The position numbers were made by a program, and so were the translations under genes. The notes below the pieces were generated by a model that did not search any database, was not told where the DNA came from, and was given only the letters and a program-made list of their open reading frames with translations. Of a DNA stretch of 64,000 bases, positions 44,700 through 56,889 are shown in pieces. The number at the start of each line of letters is the position of its first letter. The stretch's first letter is position 1. Source of the DNA: Armillaria gallica (lineage: Eukaryota > Basidiomycota > Agaricomycetes > Agaricales > Physalacriaceae); contig JBANDB010000005.1 in assembly GCA_037576215.1 (NCBI GenBank), positions 248,001 through 312,000 on the forward strand, read 5' to 3'.

Positions 44700-46767
44700 G
44701 CACGGCGCTATCCACTTCACGCTTACCTGATGCTGCCAACAATGCTCACTGCCATCAACGACATCTCCGCCTCAATACCGAAAATTTCCGCTGCCCACCC
44801 TATCCTATTCCAACATCAGGCTGCACCATGCCACTCAGCTCGCCTACACATCTCAAACTCTTGCATGTCTCAATAAGACTGGAATCAATGTACGAGCATG
44901 GCTGTCGACAAGCGTGATTTTCTCCAGTTTGATAAAATGAAATGTATGCTATTTTTGTCGTTCTTCCTCAAATGCAGCTGACGTGAATTTACCTTGCGTA
45001 CCTCAGGAAACATGGGACATCGTCATCTTCACCAATCATTTTTGGAGTTGCGGGTGAGGGGCAACCCAAAAACTGGTACGTTTTCTGGTGATATCAATAT
45101 CTTTTTGAATACTCATATCAATCACTGTGCCAGATGATGGCCGGCTTTATACGCTGGTGACGTTGTATGCGCACAGCATCGTCTTGAGGTAGAACAAACT
45201 TCCAAGGAATCCGTTACTCTTTCCCTGCAGGTTCTCGGCGATTGTCGGTTAACGAATGGTTAAGGCAGAGCCGTTGATGTCCGTAACACTATCATATCTT
45301 GAGTTCGGTGCCGCATATCTTTCCTGAACGTCAAGTCAGGAATGCGCTCGGCATCCCTCCCTCTTTATTTTCTTTCCCTTCATGAAAACTTTATCTATAC
45401 TCTGTTTTTCGTCATCATTCTCTGACAGGTAGTAGACTTCAAAGTATATTACTATTCCATCAAAATGCATACTAATATGTATAATTTACATTACACAGTC
45501 TGCACTCATGTAAGGATTATCGCAGAGGTTGAATATGTGGGTCAGCAGCTCACCATGCTCAGGCTCTCGCTAAGCTGAATATATATATCTGTGAGTGGCA
45601 GCTATGAGAGTTTGGACTCGTATCTGCCATGCTCGCAGAGGCCCATTTTGGCTAAGTTTGCTATAGTTTGCCGAATTTAGATGTGTGAGGTACGGGAGGC
45701 GGGGCACACGTCACTTAGGCGGGACAATCAGCGACATATGTTAACATAGCATATTATGTTATCCCGCACAGCGACAGGCACGAGATATGTATCTTAGTTG
45801 GCCTTTATCGCAGTTTTCTTGAAAGTGCCGTCATTTTGTTAAAAGCCATAACGATTATAGGTGCCTCGGCCATGCAAATTTACACACAATACTGGGCTAG
45901 GTGAGTATACATAGAAGACGTAAGAGAGTTTCCCGTATCCATCTAGACATAATTCTGCTACCCGAACAGGTTGGGTTCGGATAGTGTCCCGGACTGCTCA
46001 TTCTGCTGTTCTTTGCCATGTCTTCTCCCACCAAACATCTGCCACTCAGGTCCATGACTAGACACTGATCGCCGTGACAGAATCTTCTCATAGCCACGCT
46101 GCTCACGAACCAGGGTCAGGGGCGTTTTGATCGACTGCGGCACTCCCCAATCGTGCTTGTTTTAGATTCTGTCGCTCTTGGTCGCTCCCGCTCTTGCGTT
46201 GCTTGTCAATTCTCATACAGACGTCGTTACGTTTCTGTTCAGGAGCACCGACGACTAATAAAACTTCCTTCCTTCCTTCCTCTCCGATTTGTTCTAGGCA
46301 TCTCTCCGTCCCTGATGATGATGAAGATGTCGGACCACCCACTTCCTGGTAGCGTAGGATAAAAATGATATCATACCGTTGGTAAATGCCTCCTCGAATC
46401 AACTGTTCGATCCTTCAAGGCGCGATGGCACTAAAACAAGATTTTAAATTAAAGGGAAATGCTCTAGGTTGCGAATCGTCAAGTAACAAGGTTGACGATC
46501 TGACAACCCCGAGCTGGACTTACGTATGTCATTTGTTTCGAGTATAGAATCAATTGTTGATAAATAGAAGGGTTAGCTGATCAATGAATTGTTCGTGAGT
46601 AGTCAAGCTTCAACGATTATTTCTTCATTAGTAATGAACAGTAGCCATTTTCAAATGAACTTGAACAATTGATTCTTGGTGGGTAGCTACGACATTGATA
46701 ATAAAATAAAATAACTCTCAAAGTTCAATGATGAATTCACAGTTTTCCATTGTCCGCTTGTGACGCT
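44700..46767. other. Intergenic stretch with one dispersed repeat copy
   Basis: 45,612-45,659 is a copy of the LDSYLPCSQRP repeat. Minus-strand ORFs at 45,897-46,402 (for example WQMFGGRRHGKEQQNEQSG) may be an exon remnant but have no paralogue in the window. The rest shows nothing. Confidence 0.35.
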
Positions 46768-47908
46768 ATGGACCCCTTCGTCAATACTGTGACTCAGTTT
46801 CAGCGCCCATTCGACCTCAAGTGCGCCCTCTGTCATCATGATCTCGATCTGCTTTCTACCATAGACTACCATACACCAGATGGCAAGACCATCGTTTTCG
46901 GTGATGCGTGGTCCTTAGAATGCGGACACGTCGTTGACTCCGACTGCGCCTATCAGCTTTTGGAGCACCGAACAATGTGGTCTCTACTCCCGCCAACGGG
47001 AGCATGTACATACTCCTTTCCCGTCACGAAGGTCTGGCGCTGTCCTGAGAGGTCATGTGTAGCGATATACCGCAGTGTATACTCGCATCAATCCCAGGGT
47101 TGGACATTAGCGCCAGAATCCCAAGGGTGTATCCGAGCTATGGTGCCATACAATGTGCACCGGTTCTTAGGTCCTTTGGTGCCTCATATTGGGCCAGTTC
47201 GCGGCAATTTGGGGGATCTAGAAAACCTTGGAGTACCATTTGACTCCCTGTTTCAAGGTATCGGACGCAGATGGTATCCGCCTGCAGCACCGATCTCAGT
47301 TGAATATGCGACGCTGCAGTATGTCATAATTTCTTCAACAAGGGACTTCACTGACCTTGACGGACTTCGTAGGTCCCTCACTTATGTTCCTCCTATCGTG
47401 GTCTCCATCTCCTCCATTGTTGCATCCCTATCTGGCTCAGTCTTGAATGGATATATCATTGACGCACTTGTGGCTGAGACCTTGGCCAATCACTCGCTGA
47501 TCGCACCTGAGTGGTAAGCACATTCAGCAGCTAGGATAAACGCTGAGTTTTTTTTATCAGGCCATCCCACCTTGATTCGTTCCGTGAATATCTGGGCGCC
47601 ACTGATCTGTACAGCCAAAATTTGGTCCTGGTCACCCCCGGTGTTACGAACCTAAACCAGCAAGAAAGGTAGAAACATTTCCTTGTCCGATCTAATGTTA
47701 CTTATGAGTCACTAGATATAGGTGGGACATACCACAAAATCAGCCTGCATCATCGCGAATAAGGGACACATCCACACCACCCTCCTCCTCGACGAATCCG
47801 AGCTACATCTCAGAGAAAGAGCGCAGCTGGGCCCTCGACGTTGAGGCCGCACAGATATTGCTGTCATTGAACACCAATTTCCTCCCCGATAACACCGCCA
47901 TCTCATGA
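46768..47908 (+). CDS. RING-like zinc-finger protein, three exons
   Basis: Exons 46,768-47,513, 47,561-47,668 and 47,716-47,908 are separated by two 47-nt introns (GTAAGC...ATCAG and GTAGAA...CACTAG); phases agree and the product is 348 residues. ATG 46,768 is the first ATG in the frame. Near the N-terminus are C19-x2-C22, C52-G-H54, C60 and C92-P-E-R-S-C97, spaced like a RING-type zinc finger with one ligand unclear. The rest is mixed, without transmembrane segments: ISVEYATLQYVIISS, VVSISSIVASLSGSVLNGYI, then a Ser/Pro-rich tail. RING proteins usually act as E3 ligases that recruit an E2, but the degenerate ligand set makes this an inference. The frame has no lesion. Confidence 0.6.
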
Positions 47909-47998
47909 TTGCTTTTGATGAAAAAGAGGATGGGGGAAACCTGAAAGTCAAATATGTTAGTACATCTAGCTACTCATGTCATTATGAGGATACGCAGC

Positions 47999-48443
47999 AA
48001 GCTTCTCAGCGAAAAATATTTTCTCTGACGTCTTTGTACTAATGCTTGACCAAACTACATTGAATATGAACGCACTGGGGCACAAGCAAAAAGAGCTCGC
48101 CAGTACAGAACACTGGGAGTACGAGGATATCAAGGTGAAGAAGGTTCGATACTATTGCATGCCATTTGCGCTCGACCAAAGTTCATGACGATTCTGGACC
48201 AAATGTATCAGATGTGTAGAGGACTTAGTTTCCGAACCTCCCTCGACTGATACAGGAATCCGCATTCTGATTGATGATAGCAGTTTGACGGAAAAGGTTG
48301 GTTCGTTAGTCTGTGCTCCAGGTGGGACGGTGTTGTTTATTTCATCTTCTATTAGTTCTACAAGATCACATGTCCTCAGCGCAACCGTCCTTGGTGGTCA
48401 CGTCAAACTGCGACGTGGCTATGGAACATCAGAAAGGTGCTAG
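47999..48443 (+). pseudogene. Uncharacterised ORF with one in-frame TGA
   Basis: The frame reads SFSAKNIFSDVFVLMLDQTT, then from ATG 48,066 MNALGHKQKELASTEHWEYE and KVKKVRYYCMPFALDQSS, TGA (48,186-48,188), then RFWTKCIRCVEDLVSEPPST and IRILIDDSSLTEKVGSLVCA to TAG 48,441-48,443. It lies 90 bp after the RING-like gene on the same strand and may have been part of the same or a neighbouring gene. No domain is recognised. Confidence 0.35.
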
Positions 48444-48449
48444 CCCAGA

Positions 48450-51400
48450 GCCGAGATGAATGCCAAAGAACTTGACTAAGCCAACGGCATTTTCAATCTG
48501 TACGCAATGAATAGCATCTGAAAGGGAGGGTCGTCTTTTATCTCCTACAGGGATCGTAAGACTGACCAGACATGAACACGCGATATGAGCAGCATGTACA
48601 GCGGTGGAATCAGGCAGGTTGGTAGGAAGAAAGTAGCCTATCGGAGATCACTGGCCAGGACCCAAGATTAGTTCTTGGAGATGGGACATGGCATCGTGCG
48701 GGGGTGGAGATCCATCGGAGACTAAGCAAAGGTTCTAGTGGTGAAGAAAGGAACGAGTACTAAGACAGAAGTTGGCCAGAGGATCAGCGCTTCAGTTGAG
48801 GCGTACTACAGGTCTGGGTTCGATAGAGATGAAAGGTAGAAGTGATAGGGTCCAGAATATGTAGAGGTAGCCTGTGGAAAGAGATCTAAGACAGATTGGT
48901 AAGGATAATATCACGTACCGTGGTTGAAAGTTAAATTAAACCCTTGACACCCACCAAACGCCAGCAAGATGTTACCCAAAGAACCGAAGAATGAAAGAAA
49001 CTCAGGTACGGCGAGTCACCGGGAGGCGCACGCACGGCGAGGTGAACCTCAGCCTAGGTCAGACGTCCGAAGACGCCATACTAACACGTCTGCGTGCTAG
49101 GCCGCGATGTCCCCAGAGCAAGAAAGATCAGGGATGAGCCACTTAAATACAGTGGGGTCACAACTCACAACAACAACACACATCAGATCAACGTTGAGGC
49201 GCGTCACGTTAGGGTCACATTCATGGGCTCGCGACTCGCAACTCGCCAGGCTAGTAGAAGGCAAAGACACAAATCACGTGATCAAAGCAAAGATGGTCAT
49301 ATTTGGATGCCGAGCTGTTACCTTCGGGATGGACTATTCCGTCCCGACGGTAACAAGTGCTGGCGACTCGCGCTTTCCTCTTTGGTCTCACTTCAACCAA
49401 GATACAATGCTGCCGGCTGTGCTCACTGTTCAATGCCCTAGTATAAACCCTGTCCCTCTCATATATTTTTGTACTGATCCCTCGTCCAGCTGCAGCACCA
49501 TGACCGCAAATCAACAAGACGAACAGTGTATTCCGCGGGGCTGCACACCCCCACCAGGTTTATTCCGATATTTGTCTTACCTTTCCCACAGGCACCACGG
49601 TGATTTATCTCCTGGAAATTACATTTGCGGTATGAACAGTACCAAACCTGTCGCAAACTATTTCATGCATAAAACTACTCAACGCTCTGCCTTCAAATTA
49701 AAAGTGACGTGAATTTAACAAGCGCTGGGAGACATCGCATAACAAATATCTCTGATCATAATGAATAGTCATGTAAGTACCTAACGTATATTATTACAAT
49801 AGATATCGCAGTACTCCAATATTACTTCCATGAAGTGCGAACCTTTACATGAAATCATCAACGCGGTTTCTATTTTTGGCACAGGGGGGCACTATGGGCG
49901 TGTGCTCATTGTCAAGCATTGGTATCCCGATAACTGTACGCTCCCCCACCAGGGGTCGGACAGCGCATAAAATCACGGTATTTCGTATAATATATATCAA
50001 AACATTGATTTCATTTCGGACAAAAAATACAAAATGTAAATAATTTCGCTAGGCGGGATGGAGTTGATGCTGTAGAACGCCAGGAAAGGATCGCGGCGAC
50101 AAACATATGGCATCATTGGATTGCCTGATGTTGAGAATGGTAGTGTGGGTTCATAGATGCTCGTACAGTGAGCAGAGGGGGCAAAATGACTAAGGGATTG
50201 GGGATAGGTGATGGTCGTCATCTGCAGTGGGCGAGGCAACACCACGAGGGGAAATAGACATCAGGATCGTGATCACCCATGTTGAAAATGGGAGACTCAC
50301 AGATGTGGTTGCTATGGTTCGCTGGCGCGAGCAGGAAGAGTTAATGTTGGATTTCGGAGCGGGTCGCTGCGCTGGGGGAATCGGTGAAAATGTTTATGTC
50401 ATCTGTAGTGTTTGTTAATGACAAGTTTCTCCTTGAAAACGCGTCGCCGTCATTGCTGTCGGGGTCCCGATCATCCTCCCACCCTCCCACTCGTTCCCCT
50501 GCATTTCCGTTTCTCCTTCTGTGTCTCACATCCTTGCCATGCTATATACCATAATCTATACCATAATCTCTCCCATACGCAAACCATCCACGCACATCCC
50601 ACTGTCGTCATCATCGTCTTAGTTGTTGGATATGCCATTCGTGCCTCCTCCTGCAGTAAGATGGGGGCTGATATGCAATCCTCAGCCGGCACCGAGGTCC
50701 ATGAATGTCACATGTGCCAGGGATCTGCGTCGATGTCGATGTGGAGGGCGCTGAGTGTGTCAAGGTAGGGATGTGGTCATTTTTGCCATGGCTGCAGGCC
50801 AGGAGCAGGCATCGTCATCACTGTTGAGTAATGTGAGATCCTCCTTTGTTGTTGGGCGATGAGATTTGCCCCTGAAGACTTATGAGAGGTGGTGGGCAGT
50901 GAGAGCGATGCTATCAAGGGCTCTTGGGGCCCCCGGATGTGCAGAAAAGACCTAAATGAAGTAAGAAGTAGTCAAACAAAGAAAACATACCTTTAACATG
51001 TAAATCGGACTAGATTTGGGAGCTACACAAGAGTGGTTCAACGACAAGGTGGTGGTGTAAGCACAAAAAAGAAGCCGCACAGCCACACGATCACTGCGCG
51101 GTTTCACGGACTGGGGCGACATAGCCAGCGTAGTCAGCATTCGGGCGCTACTCGATGCATACACTCCGAGTACACAAAAAACATTGGGAAAGTAGAACAT
51201 CAATGTCTGTATTATAGCTGTGCACTTACTATAGCTTTTTTGAGCATATAGCATATGAGAATTCTGATTTCCGCCTAATTGCCTGGCTCTTTGAAGGATA
51301 TATTAGCTCTGTGTGTATCTACACTGTTGCAATGCACCAGAATCTTATCGAACACATACTAACATCCATTGTACTACCGACAGACTCAACAGACTCATTG

Positions 51401-51598
51401 CGACCTACCACCTTCCGGTTCGAATATCTGTATTCTCACTACGCAGAATTGAACAGAACGTGAATGTTCTTATGGCGTTTCAAGTGTTCTCATTGTATAT
51501 TTCTTTCAGGGCAGATAGCTGGACACGTCCAAACTATCATTATTTAATAAGTTGTAAATCAAGTCGAGTAATATATTATGATCTAGGTACATAGCATA
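48450..51598. other. Long stretch without a firm gene
   Basis: A TATAAA at about 49,443 lies 57 bp before ATG 49,500, which opens MTANQQDEQCIPRGC; a 34-nt intron-like piece (49,558-49,591) would give only a 33-residue product, so it is not called as a gene. 49,094-49,712 ORFs overlap in two frames. 51,064-51,118 is the second copy of the AAGCCGCACAGCCACACGAT repeat. Much of 48,450-49,450 resembles decayed LTR or promoter-rich repeat sequence. Confidence 0.3.
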
Positions 51599-53385
51599 TC
51601 ATCGATCTTTCGAATCTAGCTTGACATAGTGATCGGGGAATTTCTTTCTAACCATTTTGCACATATTCCTGACACCAGCCAGGGTCAATTTAACCGCCAA
51701 ATCCTCAAATGAGTCAACAGGATGAGAACCTTGTGGGGCCAGAAGTTGGTGGCAGAACATCACATTCAAAATATGCATGAACTGTGACTCGGCTGGTGTG
51801 AGAGCACTTTCATTACAACGCAAAGCACGATGTGCCCTATGCGCATGCCCGATCAGTGTTGAACGGTTTCGGCTGGCGCTGCTGTATGTACCCAAGATAC
51901 TGCCACGAATATCCGGCAGGGATATCTGGTACTTCCTCCCCATAAAATCGACCAAGCCGGCGACCTGACGTGGCGCAAACAGATCTCTGCAGATCTCAGC
52001 GAACAATTCGTCCTCGAGGTATGCCAAGTATGCGGTTTGATAACCCTGGCTGCTGCGGAGAAGCTCAAAAGCCGTTATCTTTTTTCCAAAATGGGTTTGT
52101 AGCAGATGATTCAGCCAATCTGCTGGAGGAGGAGTTGTGCGATTTCCTGTGTTGGGAGGGGGGGGGGGATTTTCCACCGCAGGAGGGGTGGTAGCGGCGA
52201 TGGGGCTCGCAGTAGCAAGGTCGCCCAAGGAAGAAATCGTCGAAGACATGGATGGAGGTGCCGTGGAGTGCTGCAACTCGGTCGCCTCGGCGTTGAGCGC
52301 TGAGGGTTGAAAAACTTCCGTTTCTACAAAGGCACGCTGGGAAATTGGCAGGTCAAGGAGCTCTTCGGTGAGCAGCTGCTGGTGAAGATTTAGAGATGAC
52401 CCTGTTTAAAAAGCAGGAGCACCCACCTTGGGAAAAATGTTGAGATTTAACATTTCCATGGGCTCTGAGATCCTAAGTTCGTCGCGAACATCCTGAGGGC
52501 AAGCAAAGCAGGGGACTCTACTACCTGGTGCCCTCGATAAAGAGCCAGGTAACAGGGGACCCAGTAGGCGGAAAGTTGTGGGTCTCAAGAAGTTTTTATG
52601 GCAGATGACGGGGGTAGCAGATGAACCTACGACGTACTGAACGTCGGGGTGCCTGTGGATGGCATCCAAGATCAGCTCAGAGATATTGTTTCTAGTTGAC
52701 AGTATCGGCTCCAGAAGAGCGGCAAGTGTGGGATTGTGCTCCGTAAGTGTTGTATCTGTATACTCGGTAACGCGATGAGCAGCATCCACGTATACATTAA
52801 CCATGACCAGACGGGCAGGTCCAATTTCTGGGGCTAGTGATTCTGCACTTTCGGATTCAGACCGCTCGGAGACGGGTGCTCCTGGCTCTTCACCTGCAAA
52901 GATCCCAATTAGAGATGCAGATTGATAGATCCCATAATTAACTGACCATCTGGTTCAATGATGCGGTTGAGGATTAGGCTACAGAGTTCAGCAATATTGG
53001 TTTCTGTGGTAATTTCGGCCACATTCCCAACAGAATCTACAGGGTTTTAGCTCCAGAAAATTTGAAGGCCAACAGTACTTACTGTTCAAACCAGGCGACG
53101 TGTGACGGCTGGCCCCTTCGGTGGAGATGCTCAGTAGATCTTCTGAGGGAAATTGAATGAATGCTAGAAAAAAAAATCACAACCTACCGATGGTCGCTGA
53201 GTTGAGGTGATCAGCGTAACTGATCGGTTCGTCGGCAGGGCGTGGTGTCTGTTTGTTGCGGGTGGAGGGGCTGCGAGTCAAAATGGCTTTTGAGGGGGCG
53301 GTGGAAGTGACTTGTTTTTTGGTTTTCTTCGGTGGAGACGGCTGGGAGGCACGAGATGTGGGTTTTTTTTTCGTTTATTGGCCAT
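51599..53385 (-). CDS. Uncharacterised five-exon gene with basic N-terminus
   Basis: Exons (minus): 53,385-53,188, 53,142-53,083, 53,036-52,947, 52,893-52,427, 52,378-51,599; introns are 45-53 nt with good donors (GTAGGT, GTAAGT, GTCAGT, GTGGGT). All phases agree except within exon one, where a run of nine A's after MANKRK needs one more base to keep frame. With that base the product would be 531 residues. It starts with a Lys-rich, nuclear-localisation-like segment (PPKKTKKQVTSTAP), has a middle domain (VMVNVYVDAAHRVTEY, VICHKNFLRPTTFRLLGPL) and a helical C-terminal half (ITAFELLRSSQGYQTAYLAY, then RNRSTLIGHAHRAHRALRCN). No known family is recognised. The homopolymer lesion could be a read error or an early inactivation. 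Confidence 0.6.
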
Positions 53386-53389
53386 GACT

Positions 53390-54527
53390 GAAGGAGTGAG
53401 ATAAAGGGTGGTATATGTACCTTCAAGCAATTCAGCACCTTTGGTAATTCTGAAAAACAAGTATGAAAATATAGCAACAACGGTGAAAAACACAATCAAG
53501 ATCCATTTAATTCAGTCCTGGTCTTAGTTTGACAGGCTATAGCTTTAGACTGCGAGGTTCTCGACCATTCATCAGATTTCGTTATGGCTTTACCGAGATC
53601 AAAATTCCTTGAACCGGTGGCCCAAACTAAGTGAGAAATTACTATCGGATATACCGCTCACCCCAACCAAGTCCTCAGGATCGCAAATGGAAAGTGCACA
53701 GATCGTCGTATGGTGGTACAGTGATCCTCGAGCTAGCAGGATGTAGGTAGCCTAAATTCTAATCCTTTCTGGCATATCATGATTTCCAAACATGCAGATG
53801 CGGCGCCAGTAAATCTAGGGTCTAGGAAACACCAACACTCTTCCTCCAAGAAAAACGAAAAAGTAAGCTGATGATGTTTGAAAGACAGTACCGTAAGGAC
53901 CCTAGGTCCCTGAATTCAAATTCTGTATTGGGATAAGTGCGGATGCCTTTTTGAAAAGTTGATCGTACCTTAGCATCTGTAGAACCCCTAGGTGTGGCAT
54001 TGTGCTGGTGGTGCAACCATAGCATTCGGCAATGAGTATGAGTTGGGGATACAGACCACAGCCTGGTAAATCTGATACCATGTCTAGGAAAGCTAGTAGG
54101 CGGCCATCCCAAAAGGAACAGTTTGGAACTTGAGCTTCTACTCCGTGCTATGGTTGCCGTAAGGCCAGACAGGGGTGAAGGTGAATGGAGACGAGCTCTT
54201 CGGAGAACTCACCTTCACCCCGTCAAGAGGTCTCCTTGATGTAACGTTAGACTTATCTACTGACTATTAGGAAGATGCCTAATGACTCAAATTATTCGAT
54301 GACATCCAGTAGTAGCGATTGACATCTCACGGAATCTCGGAGCTAAACCACTGGCAGGCTGCAACCATTGGGTAAAAAGCGGAATTATGGTCTTGATTGC
54401 ACGACATTCCAAACCCGGTGGCATTAGAAATGACGGTCCAAGTCATCCGACAGCTGGACAGGTAGGGTAACAACCACCCTAGTTTTCCTACAACGAGGTT
54501 AAAAGGACAAAGAAAATACTTTCTATA
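53390..54527. other. No supported gene
   Basis: The minus-strand ORF at 53,822-54,112 lacks motifs. An inverted pair GGTGAAGGTGAATGG / ACCTTCACC lies near 54,172-54,220. Nothing else was recognised. Confidence 0.35.
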
Positions 54528-54535
54528 GGAAATTC

Positions 54536-55030
54536 TAGTGTTGCCAAAGTTCAGTTCAGTTCGGGACCAACATATCTGGCCCAGAACATGAACATGAACG
54601 TCTTTGGTCCTGATGAACGCGAATGTGAACTGAACGGACGTTCGCGTTCAACTGTATTCGGTTCACATTCAGAATCTGTTCAGAATTTCAAATAAATTTC
54701 ACTAGCTGCTGAGTTGCTATACATTGCATTGAGCCACACAAACATTCAGAAGAGCATTAGATTATCTGACGCATGATCCGAAGCAGACTGAGAAGGGCAG
54801 CTGGTCATCATGGCAATGAAAAACTTCCCTTTCAGTGCTGTCTTGGCACTTCATCACCTCGGCATTCAAACACGTTCGAAGAGCGTTCAGAATTTTCTGA
54901 GAGTCTTTGAACCTAGAACTGAATGGAGTAAACATTCATTGAACTGAACGTGAACATGAACTGAACCTTGCATTCAGTTCTGACGTTCAGCGTTCGGACT
55001 GAGGTTCCAAACCGAACTTCGGTAACACTA
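54536..55030. mobile_element. 495-bp hAT-like MITE with 8-bp target duplication
   Basis: GGAAATTC flanks it at 54,528-54,535 and 55,031-55,038. Ends: TAGTGTTGCCAAAGTTCAG and, reverse complemented, TAGTGTTACCGAAGTTCGG. The subterminal regions are packed with GTTCAGTTC and GAACTGAAC motifs on both sides, as in hAT elements. No transposase. Confidence 0.85.
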
Positions 55031-55038
55031 GGAAATTC

Positions 55039-55708
55039 GGTCAAAGGCTTCGACCAGGGAAATTTTTAACTAGATACCATCTTGAAAGCCAGGCCGTTCC
55101 TTTTTAGGATGGACAAAGGTGTTTTAAAAGTCTTGCTTTAATTTCCTGCTGTGGGCATGGACGCAGAAAATGTAAGAGAAAATTGCTACGCTGTTCCTGT
55201 ACTGAAATAGCTCAGCCCTTTCTGTGTATGAAATTTGTTCGAAAGTCCTTGTCCATTTTTGGCTATTACCTTATCTTGACAGCTTCTGATTCTGTTCGTT
55301 TCAGATTTTGAAGTAAGTAGAACATCCTACGTGAACTCTCTATTCACCAATTCTTGTCGCTCTTTCTTGTTATGCTCACTATCGTTTTACTGAGGAGTGC
55401 GCCCACATTTTTGATCCATCATGTATGACTGTAGAGTTGATGAATTTTCCAAGTCATCGCTACAGGGATCCATAGTATGGCCCAGATTTCGACTGCGTTG
55501 CGTATAACATATAATGCTCACAAATCCTGCCTTTGGGCAGACGATGCGTGTGCAGGCGCAGCCATGTTGTCCTCTCTGGGTTGGCTAGTGTGCTTTTGGG
55601 TCCGCACAGACATGCTAGGTGTGTAGGCTGCATTTTTCAACCTTCTGATCATCTTCAAAGCACTCCTCAGGAACATTACCCTTGGATCAACCTGCGTTCA
55701 CAGGGAAT
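55039..55708. other. No firm gene; possible upstream exons of the membrane protein
   Basis: A stretch near 55,540-55,630 (AAMLSSLGWLVCFWVRTDML) is hydrophobic and could be an earlier transmembrane exon, but its frame closes with TAG and no splice chain to 55,709 was established. Confidence 0.3.
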
Positions 55709-56881
55709 ATGGTTATCTGGATCGACGATATCTTAGCTTTAGCCGTCGTGTGGTACGTACTACTTAACCATCGTCGAAACCTATACCACCACAATCAATT
55801 TATCGTCTTGCTAGGCTGAGCCGAATGAGCTTTATGCTCTCCCTTGTCAGGACCTCACCACCCAGACTCTCGATAGTCAGAAAGATACCTTTTCTAGGAT
55901 CTGTGCTATTCCTTCTTATGTGGGCGTTGCTGCTGGCAGAAGGAATTTACTTCAAATTTCATGGCCACACATCATCAGGGACGGACAAGGGTCAGCAGTT
56001 CTGGGGTAAGCTTCCGTACCATCCATCTATGACCATGCCCTGACTGATTTCTGGCAGGTCAGACCATTATGGTCATGATGCTTGCTTGTAGGTGCATGGC
56101 TAGATGACCGTCTTTGAAACTTGACTTTTGCAACCAGCCGAAACCATAAGCAATGTAGTCATGGCTGTTACACCGACGTTTTGTGTCATGGCAGGCTCAG
56201 TCATCGGTGTCCATCGCAGACGATTATTGTTGCTTTTGCTTAGTGGTCTCGCAATCGTGGTGGCAACTAGCATCCTCCATGCCGTCTTCTGGGTTCATGG
56301 ATCGGCTCCCCTCCAGAGGGAGCTAACTGCAATTATACAGGTGAAGTATTTAGTTTCAGCTAGTGTTCCGCAATGACTTAGGCAAATACGTGCAGTCTGG
56401 GGTATCCCTGATTTTTGCAGATTTTGCGGTGGCAGCTATACGCTTGTGTACGACATGCAGCATCGCATATCCAGGCCACTTCATACGCCTCAATGAGACC
56501 CAGGATGGCCGAATAGGACTACAGTGCCAGACACCTCAGACAGGCAACCTGGTTCGCATAGGCCTGCAGAGGTTCAACTCAAAGTCACACACATCCAGAG
56601 TCGACGATTCTGCCAAGGTTTTACCAGAAATTAACTTGCAGGCATCTGTACCTCTGGCTCAGAGCACCCAGAGCAGCTGTATTGCTATGATGGGACCTTC
56701 GTCTAGCAAACCCTTGCCTGCTGCCGCAATAGCCAAGGAGTCCGTGCGACTTTACAGTCCGCTACGTCATACAGGGTCATCGTATAAAGCCTATGTCTAT
56801 AACCAACCTCTTATTGACGATGATCCCTTTCAGCGCTGGGAACCCAGCAAAAGTAAAGAAAACATGCATGGAGGATACTAG
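55709..56881 (+). pseudogene. Seven-transmembrane-type fungal integral membrane protein, 3' part, frame-broken
   Basis: Exon 55,709-55,752 (MVIWIDDILALAVVW) joins 55,815-56,005 in phase (LSRMSFMLSLVRTSPPRL, then GSVLFLLMWALLLAEGIYF). After a gap with one or more introns, an exon from 56,138 carries two further hydrophobic segments (ISNVVMAVTPTFCVMAG, LLLLLLSGLAIVVATSI) and leads to SGVSLIFADFAVAAIRL and a hydrophilic tail ending TAG near 56,881. The order and spacing resemble a large basidiomycete family of multi-pass membrane proteins of unknown role. Near 56,340-56,380 the frame must change by one base without a plausible intron, so the copy is probably inactive. N-terminal segments are not resolved. 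Confidence 0.5.
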
Positions 56882-56889
56882 TTATTCAC

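Noticed and set aside
49094..49712. 201-codon ORF and its overlapping partner
   Set aside because: Two overlapping frames, both lacking motifs, spanning a TATA-like site and a short intron-like piece; more likely non-coding.
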